A DNA stretch of 44,898 bases, from assembly GCA_017396555.1 (NCBI GenBank), contig JAFQLS010000015.1:1-44898 (forward strand), read 5' to 3'. Each line of letters opens with the position of its first letter. Within the stretch, counting starts at the first letter, position 1. The notes below the pieces were generated by a model. That model did no database searches and was not told where the DNA came from. It saw only the letters and a program-made list of their open reading frames with translations. Positions 1 to 6,555 of the stretch are shown piece after piece. A program made the translations under genes and the position numbers. The DNA comes from Lachnospiraceae bacterium. Its GTDB lineage: Bacteria; Bacillota; Clostridia; Lachnospirales; Lachnospiraceae.

Positions 1-224
1 AGCTTTGTTAGGTTTATTCTTTGTATTTTTAATAATATATCCTTTCCGAATAACACCAATAATTATATATAATATAGCATTTTAACTTTGTATTGTAAAT
101 ATATTTTTAGTATTTTTATTGTTTCCGTTGTTGCCAATGTTTCCGCTTACTCCTATTACTTCTTTTCATTACTTTTTATTAATATATAAAGTTATTGGAA
201 ACATTAGAAACATATATATTTATC

Positions 225-251
225 TTGACAATTCAAAAAAAAAAATACAAT
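225..251 (+). promoter_or_regulatory. Candidate sigma-A promoter before structured leader/lipoprotein
   Basis: A perfect TTGACA (225-230) is followed by TACAAT (246-251). The 15-base spacer, mostly an A run, is short for sigma-A, so strength is uncertain. Transcription would begin near 258, just before the GC-richer structured segment, and could read on into the lipoprotein gene. Confidence 0.4.
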
Positions 252-257
252 AAGTAT

Positions 258-470
258 ATAAAACTGACCGCAAAATTTTTCGTGCCAAGCTGCTTCAGCG
301 AGGCACGATATGTATTCCACAATTGACAATCTACCCAAAAAGCAATTGTGAACTCTTTAACAGGCTTTCTACGGAAAGGGATCTGACTGGCAGACCCGGG
401 GTGCCCTGTATAAAAACGAACACGCTAAGGCCAGAAAAATAGACGCCTCAGGGATGGGGCGCCTATTCCA
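258..470 (+). ncRNA. Putative structured RNA / 5' leader upstream of lipoprotein gene
   Basis: This stretch is clearly GC-richer than its flanks and folds by eye into several helices. CGTGCC (281-286) pairs with GGCACG (302-307) and encloses GCTG/CAGC. CACAATTG (318-325) pairs with CAATTGTG (343-350). ACAGG (360-364) pairs with CCTGT (405-409) and encloses CTTTC-TACG-GAAAG (365-378). AATAG/CTATT plus CGCC/GGCG form a hairpin at 438-467. No long protein is encoded. The last hairpin lacks a T-run, so it is not an obvious terminator and the RNA may be the leader of the lipoprotein mRNA. I could not match it to a known riboswitch, T-box, 6S, SRP, RNase P or tmRNA consensus. The strand is inferred from the promoter and the downstream gene. 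Confidence 0.45.
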
Positions 471-508
471 TGTAATTTATAATATATTATAAAAAGGAGG
501 GCATAATT

Positions 509-1102
509 ATGCTTAAAGGAAGAAGATTATTATCGATAGTTTTAACATGTGTTTTTTTATTTTCGTTAACTGCTTGTTCTGGTGGAGGTGATAATAAAAA
601 AGATACAAGCACAACTGCACCAACAACTAAGGCAGAAGATACTACAAAAGAATCTACTACTAAGGAACCTGAAACAACAACAGAAGAACCAACTACTGAA
701 AAACCAACGTATTCTAAGGAAATGAGTTTTACAATTAGAGCTGATAAAAAAGATATGTTTGATGGTTTAATTGTAGAAAAAGGGTATAAATTTGTTATAA
801 ATGATATAATGCCTGAGGGAGATGGATTTGATGATCATGACAGAGGAATGTTATCTATGAAAGTTGCGTATGCTCTTTTTAGAGAATGTACACCAACAAG
901 TGGTGAAATAAGTGATATTGTATACAGTGGTGGTTCACAACTCGAAATGCTTTCTACTAGTCAAAACCTTGTCATAGAATATGTAGGTTCTGATAAATTA
1001 GTTTTTGAGTTAGATGAAGTAAAAGAAGTTACAAAGCATGATCCAGAGGGGAATGAAATAATTGATGATTATGCTTATTTTATTGTACATCCAGTTGAAT
1101 AA
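509..1102 (+). CDS. Small secreted lipoprotein with Thr/Glu-rich linker
   Basis: A 197-residue protein with a lysine/arginine start, a hydrophobic stretch and a clear lipobox (LTAC, Cys23), so it should be lipidated and anchored outside the membrane. Residues ~30-68 are a low-complexity linker rich in Thr, Glu, Pro and Lys, typical of a wall-spanning spacer. A ~125-residue acidic C-terminal domain follows that I do not recognise. AAGGAGG lies 9 bases before the ATG. The gene is alone on its strand and is preceded by a promoter and a probable structured leader. A hairpin terminator follows. Function unknown; a binding or sensory lipoprotein is possible. Confidence 0.8.
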   Translation: MLKGRRLLSIVLTCVFLFSLTACSGGGDNKKDTSTTAPTTKAEDTTKESTTKEPETTTEEPTTEKPTYSKEMSFTIRADKKDMFDGLIVEKGYKFVINDIMPEGDGFDDHDRGMLSMKVAYALFRECTPTSGEISDIVYSGGSQLEMLSTSQNLVIEYVGSDKLVFELDEVKEVTKHDPEGNEIIDDYAYFIVHPVE

Positions 1103-1127
1103 TTAAAAAGAAAAACTATTCTTTTTG

Positions 1128-1151
1128 GCACTATATTATATAGTGCTTTTT
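1128..1151 (+). terminator. Terminator of lipoprotein gene
   Basis: A perfect 8-bp stem GCACTATA/TATAGTGC with a 3-base loop is followed by five T, starting 26 bases after the lipoprotein stop codon. Confidence 0.85.
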
Positions 1152-1155
1152 CTAA

Positions 1156-1304
1156 TGTATGCCAACCGTAAGGGTGGTTTTATACAAATAAAAACGGAGG
1201 TAAAAGGCGTAAGTATGATAATCCATCATACACATCCATTTCAATTATTGTAATTTCTTATTTACCTACTGACTTCTACACTCTAGAATTCAGTAGGTAT
1301 TTTT
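1156..1304 (+). other. Hairpin-bounded intergenic segment ending in a terminator
   Basis: The segment starts with a small hairpin (CCAACC-gtaa-GGGTGG) and contains GGAGG and a GTATGAT/ATCATAC hairpin. It ends with a long stem ACCTACTGA/TCAGTAGGT (1264-1298) extended inward by TTCTA/TAGAA, then a T-run at 1300-1304. No convincing ORF is present; the reading after GGAGG is only about 12 codons. The hairpin-RBS arrangement resembles the 5' end of IS200/IS605 tnpA genes, so this could be a relic of such an element. It could equally be a small transcript with its own terminator. The terminator itself is well supported; the rest is speculative. Confidence 0.35.
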
Positions 1305-1324
1305 GCTCTCACCACAAGCCATTC

Positions 1325-1676
1325 AATACAGAGAAATCTAATTAAAAGAATGACCGCTCCTACTCATAGTGTCATTCCAAATCACAATTTCTAGCTAAAA
1401 GTATGACCACTCCTACTCATAGTGTCATTCCAAATCACAATTTCCAGCTAAAAGAATGACCACTCCTACTCATAGTGTCATTCCAAATCGCAAATTCTAG
1501 CTAAAAGTATGACCACTCCTACTCATAGTGTCATTCCAAATCACAATTTCTAGTTAAAAGTATGACTATTCCTACTCATAGTATCATTCCAAATCACAAT
1601 TTCTAGCTAAAAGTATGACTAATACATCACTTTCATTCATTCCAAATTCAAATTTTCACCCAAAAGTATGACACAC
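1325..1676. repeat. 53-bp tandem repeat array, seven units, each a hairpin
   Basis: The anchor AAAAG(A/T)ATGAC starts at 1344, 1397, 1450, 1503, 1556, 1609 and 1662, exactly 53 bases apart. Units 1-5 are nearly identical and units 6-7 decay. Within a unit, GAATGAC/GTATGAC pairs with GTCATTC across a loop centred on CCTACTCAT, so every unit can form a hairpin. No unique spacers are present, so this is not a CRISPR array. A single diverged copy of the first unit's edge lies at 24097-24133. No protein or protein-binding role is evident. Confidence 0.85.
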
Positions 1677-1824
1677 ATAAAGCGCACTACCACATCTGGC
1701 AGGTAACCTCCCACCAAATACAAGGTATCTTATAAAATCAGCAGACGACCTTCGTCAAATACCGGCACTTTGCCGAAATCGAAAACGTGTCGGATGTAAT
1801 TTATATAAGACACCATTTATATCG
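1677..1824. other. Intergenic sequence without recognisable gene
   Basis: This sequence lies between the tandem repeats and the terminator of the threonine operon. It has short GC-richer patches, including a GGCA/TGCC mini-hairpin, but no ORF with a ribosome binding site and no recognised RNA. Confidence 0.4.
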
Positions 1825-1851
1825 AAAAAGGTACCGACCTCAGCCGATACC
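1825..1851 (-). terminator. Terminator of ACT-hom-apgM operon
   Basis: On the minus strand a 9-bp stem with two G-T pairs (GGTATCGGC/GTCGGTACC, loop TGAG) is followed by TTTTT, 20 bases after the apgM stop. Confidence 0.85.
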
Positions 1852-1870
1852 CTTAAAACACAAATCTATT

Positions 1871-3073
1871 TTATTTACTTAATAACTTTTCCATCATCTT
1901 GTAGCCTTCATCAAGGAAGTTGCCACTAGCCTCGGCATCCTTCTCGTTATAACTCCAAGATTCATTCTTCTCATCTGTACTGTCATATAACATATATGGT
2001 ACAGGGTCTGATGTATGAGTTCTTACGCAAATTGGTGTTGGATGGTCTGGTAATACAACCATTCTGAAATCAACTCCTGCTGCCTTAAGCCCTTCATATA
2101 CAGGCTTAATAATTCTTGAGTCGAGAAATTCAATAGCTTTAACCTTTCTCTCAACACTTCCCTGGTGCCCCATTTCATCCGGTGCCTCAACGTGGATGTA
2201 TACAAAATCAAAGCTATCCTTAGTCACTGCATCGATAGCTGCCTGAGCCTTACCTTCATAATTAGTCTCAAGCTGACCATTAGCACCTTCAACTACAATA
2301 TTATGCATATCAGCACCAACAGCAATACCCTTAAGTAAGTCTACCGCTGAAATCATAGCACCATTTTTGTGATATTTTTCTTCAAATGAAGTTAAGATAG
2401 GCTTTGTTCCTGCTCCCCAGAACCAAATTGAGTTAGCCGGATTTAAGCCCTTCTCAATTCTTTCAAGGTTGAGAGGATGATTAGCTAAAATATCATAACT
2501 CTTCTTCATCATTTCCTTTAAAGCCTCTTCCTTAGGAAGATAATCACCTATAACTTTTCCTAAGATATCGTGAGGAGGTGTAAGTTCTACAACCTCGCCC
2601 TTATCCCAGATTGTAAGATGTCTATAACTTGTTCCAAGATAATACTTGTAAATATCATTTTCAAGCTCTTTCTTAACAGCCTCAAGAAGAACTGCTGCGT
2701 CCTCTGTGCTGATTTCACTTGAGCTGTGGTCGATGATAGTCTTTTCTTCATATGGCTTATCATCTGTTGATACCGTTACGATGTTGCACCTAAGTGCAAT
2801 ATCTGTATCCTTCATATCCACTCCGATACTTAAAGCTTCAAGTGGAGAACGACCTGTGTAATATTTCTTAGGGTCATAACCGATAACAGAAAGATTTGCT
2901 GTGTCACTACCCGGGCTCATTCCTTCCGGAATTGTATGTACAAGTCCTATTTCAGACTTCTTAGATAATTCATCCATTGTAGGTGTAGTAGCATATTCAA
3001 TAGGTGTTTTTCCACCAAGCTCTTCTATAGGCTTATCCGCCATTCCGTCTCCTAATACAACTACATACTTCAT
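1871..3073 (-). CDS. apgM: ApgM-type phosphoglycerate mutase family enzyme; candidate homoserine kinase
   Basis: A 400-residue member of the alkaline-phosphatase superfamily, archaeal-type cofactor-independent phosphoglycerate mutase branch. The N-terminus carries the metal-binding GDGMAD start, and the SPGSDTANL segment contains the catalytic serine region. A C-terminal metal-site segment has DHPTP and THTSDPVP. The gene lies 27 bases after homoserine dehydrogenase and shares its operon and terminator. Members of this family next to hom and thrC in genomes lacking thrB have been proposed as alternative homoserine kinases. That context fits here, so phosphorylation of homoserine is more likely than a glycolytic role. 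This is inference; sequence alone does not separate the two activities. AGAAAGG precedes the ATG. Confidence 0.8.
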   Translation of the reverse strand: MKYVVVLGDGMADKPIEELGGKTPIEYATTPTMDELSKKSEIGLVHTIPEGMSPGSDTANLSVIGYDPKKYYTGRSPLEALSIGVDMKDTDIALRCNIVTVSTDDKPYEEKTIIDHSSSEISTEDAAVLLEAVKKELENDIYKYYLGTSYRHLTIWDKGEVVELTPPHDILGKVIGDYLPKEEALKEMMKKSYDILANHPLNLERIEKGLNPANSIWFWGAGTKPILTSFEEKYHKNGAMISAVDLLKGIAVGADMHNIVVEGANGQLETNYEGKAQAAIDAVTKDSFDFVYIHVEAPDEMGHQGSVERKVKAIEFLDSRIIKPVYEGLKAAGVDFRMVVLPDHPTPICVRTHTSDPVPYMLYDSTDEKNESWSYNEKDAEASGNFLDEGYKMMEKLLSK

Positions 3074-3100
3074 AATATATTGCCTTCTTTCTAAGTTAAA

Positions 3101-4318
3101 TTAATCTTCAATTCTAATTCTTGTAATGATTCCGTCAACCTTCGAAGCCGCCTCTTCAAATGCTGCTTCTGTAAGTTCGCTTGTAATAAATGCAAACTCA
3201 TCTGTAAGCTCTGCAACCTTAATAACCTGAACCTTACCAAATGCTTCTTCAATCTGAGCAAGTCTGTCTTCAGCCTGACCGCTTACACGAACAAAGAACT
3301 TCTTAGACGACAACTTAATATCTGTAATTTCAAGTTTCTTGCTGCTCCACTGAATAATAACATTTGTGTTAAGATGTTTAACTGCATCTACAATATCTGA
3401 TACAACTGCACTCGCTGTTGGAAGCTTACCTGCACCGCTTCCGTAGAACATAACATCACCAAGAACATTTCCGTTTACAAGGATACCATTAAACACACCA
3501 TTTACGCTATATAAAGGATGAGTTGAATTAACCATAACCGGTGCTACATAAGCATAGAACTTATCATCAACCTTCTTAGCCTTACCAAATAACTTAACTG
3601 CGCAACCAATAGAATTAGCATACTTAAAGTCCACGTCTGTAATCTTTGTGATACCTTCTGTATAAATATTTTCGTAGTCAACATCTTTACCAAACGCAAG
3701 TGATGCTAAGATAGCAATCTTTCTACATGCATCGAAACCTTCTACGTCAGCTTCCGGATTTCTCTCAGCATAACCAAGATCCTGTGCTTCCTTAAGAACT
3801 GTGTCAAATGCAAGTCCTTCCTGACACATTTTTGTAAGTATGTAATTAGTTGTACCATTTAAGATACCTGTAATCTCTGTAATCTCATCAGCTGTCAAAG
3901 ACTGATTAAGTGGTCTGATAATTGGAATACCACCACCAACACTTGCTTCAAACAAGAAGTTTCTATTGTGTTCCTTTGCAATCTTAAGAAGTTCTGCACC
4001 ATGCTTCTCAACTAATTCTTTATTTGATGTACAAACGCTCTTACCTTTTTCAAGTGCTGCCTTAACAAAATCATATGCCGGATTAACTCCACCCATAACT
4101 TCTGCAACAATTTCAACCTCTGGGTCATTTAATATAACATTATAGTCATGCACAAGAATATCCATAACAGGGTCACCGGGAAATTCTCTAAGGTCTAACA
4201 CATACTTAATGTTAATGTCCTGTCCCGCCTTCTTATTAATACTCTCCTGATTTGTTCTGATAACTTCTACCACACCAGAACCAACTGTACCATAACCTAA
4301 TACTGCGATGTTAATCAT
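3101..4318 (-). CDS. hom: Homoserine dehydrogenase
   Basis: A 405-residue NAD(P)-dependent homoserine dehydrogenase, which reduces aspartate semialdehyde to homoserine for threonine and methionine synthesis. The N-terminal Rossmann motif is LGYGTVGSG. The catalytic domain has SNKELVEKHG, the ASVGGGIPI segment and the GILNGTTNYIL signature. The last ~80 residues form a regulatory ACT domain, so threonine feedback is expected. A GTG start four codons upstream would swallow the GGAGG; the ATG at 4318 sits five bases behind it and is preferred. It follows the ACT-domain gene by 11 bases and precedes the ApgM gene by 27, giving one operon. Confidence 0.93.
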   Translation of the reverse strand: MINIAVLGYGTVGSGVVEVIRTNQESINKKAGQDINIKYVLDLREFPGDPVMDILVHDYNVILNDPEVEIVAEVMGGVNPAYDFVKAALEKGKSVCTSNKELVEKHGAELLKIAKEHNRNFLFEASVGGGIPIIRPLNQSLTADEITEITGILNGTTNYILTKMCQEGLAFDTVLKEAQDLGYAERNPEADVEGFDACRKIAILASLAFGKDVDYENIYTEGITKITDVDFKYANSIGCAVKLFGKAKKVDDKFYAYVAPVMVNSTHPLYSVNGVFNGILVNGNVLGDVMFYGSGAGKLPTASAVVSDIVDAVKHLNTNVIIQWSSKKLEITDIKLSSKKFFVRVSGQAEDRLAQIEEAFGKVQVIKVAELTDEFAFITSELTEAAFEEAASKVDGIITRIRIED

Positions 4319-4329
4319 AACTACCTCCA

Positions 4330-4773
4330 CTATTCTCTCGCTAAAATTTTTAAGTAATGAATTCCTTTATCTGATTCAATTGCTTCTATCATCTCGGACA
4401 CATTTTGTGTATCCGGAAGAATACCTACACTTAAAGTTAAGGACGCTACTCCGTTAACCGGAATAGTCTGATGAATGGTTAAAATATTAGCCTTATATTC
4501 AGCAATCTGCTTAAGCACCTTAGATAAAATCCCAGGCTCATCATCCATCTGAAGAACAAATGTTATCGTTCTTCCCCTTGCGTTATCATGAAATTTGAAA
4601 ATATCATCTTTGTATTTGTAAAACGAACTTCTGCTAAGTCCGACCTTATCGGTAGCTTCCTGTATAGTCAAAGCTCTCTCTGATTCCAAAAGCTTCTTAG
4701 CTTCCACAACCTTAAGCAATACCTCCGGAACAGCCTTACGTCTTACAACAAAATATTCTGCTTTATCGTTCAT
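4330..4773 (-). CDS. ACT-domain regulatory protein (PheB/UPF0735 family)
   Basis: A 147-residue protein. The N-terminal half contains a helix-turn-helix-like segment (TIQEATDKVGLSRSSFYKYK). The C-terminal ~75 residues are an ACT domain (FVLQMDDEPGILSKVL), a small-molecule sensing fold usually bound by amino acids. Length and layout match the UPF0735/PheB family, which commonly sits before hom in Firmicutes. A longer frame starts at 4821, but AAGGAG lies eight bases before the ATG at 4773 and the family begins near there. It is the first gene of the operon and probably senses an aspartate-family or aromatic amino acid; the ligand is not deducible. Confidence 0.85.
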   Translation of the reverse strand: MNDKAEYFVVRRKAVPEVLLKVVEAKKLLESERALTIQEATDKVGLSRSSFYKYKDDIFKFHDNARGRTITFVLQMDDEPGILSKVLKQIAEYKANILTIHQTIPVNGVASLTLSVGILPDTQNVSEMIEAIESDKGIHYLKILARE

Positions 4774-4839
4774 AGGACAACTCCTTATTTTTTTCGTTAA
4801 GTGTTCGCAAAGGAAATACACTTGTTTTTCCTAGAGGGA

Positions 4840-4868
4840 ATTTTATCACAGAAGTTCTGCTTTATCAA
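4840..4868 (-). promoter_or_regulatory. Sigma-A promoter of ACT-hom-apgM operon
   Basis: Minus-strand TTGATA (4863-4868), 17-base spacer, TAAAAT (4840-4845). The start site would be near 4833, giving a leader of about 60 bases before the preferred ATG at 4773. Confidence 0.7.
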
Positions 4869-4883
4869 CCACTTTTTAGAAAT

Positions 4884-4916
4884 AAAAAAGGAAGTTGCCA
4901 AATTAATGACAACTTC
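4884..4916 (-). terminator. Terminator after cheW (end of secA-prfB-cheW operon)
   Basis: Minus-strand stem GAAGTTG/CAACTTC with a 12-base loop, then CTTTTTT, starting 13 bases beyond the cheW stop. Confidence 0.8.
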
Positions 4917-4929
4917 TTACATACGCATC

Positions 4930-5406
4930 TTATTCTTCTTCAGTTTCAGAATCCTGCAATAAATCTTTAATTGCCTCTCTTTCTGATGGCAACAAAACAT
5001 TTATAGGGTCAATTACTATAATAAGCTTTCCATTAACACTAACAACTTTTTTTACATACTCTGTTTCCTGATTCTTAATGATTATTGGTGCATCATGAAC
5101 CATTTCAACATCTACATTCTGAATTTCCTCTACCGAATCAACTTCTAAAGCTAACAAAAAGTCCCCGGACTGTACTATTATTAATCTTGTTTCAAGAGTA
5201 GGTTCTATTTCTTCTAACCCAAATTTGCTTCTGATACTAAATACAGGGATTACATCGCCTCTAAGATTAATAATACCTTTTATATGGCGACTAGAATTTG
5301 GAATTCTGCTAATTTCCTGCATTCTTTCTATACCTCTCACATCACCAATATACACACCATATTTTTCGCCGCCAATATTAAATACTACTGGTCTAAAATT
5401 CGCCAT
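4930..5406 (-). CDS. cheW: CheW-like chemotaxis coupling protein
   Basis: A 158-residue single CheW domain. The double SH3-like beta-barrel signature is visible: FNIGGEKYGVYIGDVRGIERM at the start, then IKGIINLRGDVIPVFSIRSKFG. In chemotaxis CheW links receptors to the kinase CheA at the membrane. GGAGG stands before the ATG. It lies 21 bases after prfB and is followed by a terminator, so it is probably expressed from the secA-prfB promoter. No cheA, receptor or flagellar gene is nearby. A role outside classical chemotaxis or as an accessory CheW is possible. The acidic tail (DSETEEE) is unusual but minor. Confidence 0.9.
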   Translation of the reverse strand: MANFRPVVFNIGGEKYGVYIGDVRGIERMQEISRIPNSSRHIKGIINLRGDVIPVFSIRSKFGLEEIEPTLETRLIIVQSGDFLLALEVDSVEEIQNVDVEMVHDAPIIIKNQETEYVKKVVSVNGKLIIVIDPINVLLPSEREAIKDLLQDSETEEE

Positions 5407-5427
5407 ACTACATCCTCCGTTCTTTTG

Positions 5428-6550
5428 CTACACTTCTTCCTTGTTACCTATGCTAAGCCATTTCAAATATGCATTGATAAATATATCAATCCCACCATCA
5501 AGTACATTTCCAACATTACCTGACTCAGCATTAGTTCTATGATCCTTAACCATTGTATAAGGCTGCATTACATAAGACCTTATCTGATTACCAAATCCAT
5601 TTTCCTTTACTTCTCCACGGATATCTGATACCTTATCGGCATTTTCCTCCTGCTTCATAATATAAAGCTTTGCTTTAAGCATCTGCATAGCTTTGTTCTT
5701 ATTCTGAAGCTGTGAACGTTCATTTTGACATTGAACAACAATACCTGTAGGGATGTGAGTTATTCTGATTGCCGAAGATGTTTTGTTAACATGCTGTCCA
5801 CCTGCTCCACTTGAACGATAGGTATCAACTCTTAAATCATCTTCATTAATCTCAATATCCAAATCTTCCTCTATATCTGGCATTATATCACAAGATGAGA
5901 AAGATGTCTGCCTTTTTCCTGCTGCATTAAACGGAGAAATTCTTACAAGTCTATGCACTCCATGTTCTGACTTAAGATATCCATATACATTTTCCCCATT
6001 TATCTGCATTGTAATAGACTTAATTCCTGCTTCATCACCATCCAGATAATCAAGAACCTCTACTGAAAATCCTTTTTTCTCTGCCCATCTCTGATACATT
6101 CTATATAACATAGATGTCCAGTCACATGATTCTGTCCCACCTGCACCGGCATGCAAAGTTAGAATAGCACCGCATTTATCATACTCGCCTGACAGCAAGG
6201 TATTAATTCTAAGCTCCTCAAAGGCATTTCTAAACTCCTCAAGCTCCGTTCTAATGTCTTCTAATATAGACTCGTCATTTTCTTCATAACCAAGTTCAAT
6301 CATAGTAATAATATCTTCATAACCTGTATGGAGCTTATTATATTTCTCTATGACCAGCTTCAGCGAATTCAATTCCTTCATAATGTTCTGTGAAGCTTCT
6401 ACATTATCCCAAAATCCCGGCTGTTCCATATTAGTCTCTAATTCCATTATTCTGCTTTCTTTGAAAGCTAAGTCAAAGTGAATCCCTCAATTCTTTTAAT
6501 GGTTGTTCAAATGTATTAACCTCATACTTAATCTGATCAAGCTCTACCAC
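5428..6550 (-). CDS. prfB: Peptide chain release factor 2, with programmed +1 frameshift
   Basis: RF2 recognises UGA/UAA stops and releases the finished protein from the ribosome. The first 25 codons (6550-6476, GTG start) end in CTT-TGA at 6475-6473. Shifting past T6475 reads CTT-GAC and continues to 5428, giving 373 residues in total. An internal Shine-Dalgarno-like AGGGAT lies just before the CTTTGAC slip site, the classic autoregulatory arrangement. The RF2 anticodon-like SPF (ISPFNAAGKRQ) and the catalytic GGQ (GAGGQHVNKTSSA) are intact. Without the shift only the frame from 6447 would be called, missing the N-terminus. It begins six bases after secA and is co-transcribed with it. Confidence 0.95.
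6473..6485 (-). promoter_or_regulatory. Programmed +1 frameshift site of prfB
   Basis: Minus-strand AGGGATTCACTTTGAC spans the site. The anti-SD-pairing AGGG lies upstream, CTT slips to TTT, and the in-frame TGA is at 6475-6473. When RF2 is scarce, slow decoding of the UGA favours the shift, so RF2 level controls its own synthesis. Confidence 0.93.
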
Positions 6551-6555
6551 TAAAA

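Noticed and set aside
258-470. 6S RNA, SRP RNA, RNase P RNA, tmRNA, T-box or a common riboswitch
   Set aside because: No defining conserved sequence for any of these was found; left as an unassigned structured RNA.
1325-1676. CRISPR array
   Set aside because: The whole 53-base unit is conserved with no unique spacers between repeats, and no cas genes are present.
2023-2211. Small minus-strand frame inside apgM
   Set aside because: Out-of-frame shadow of the conserved gene.
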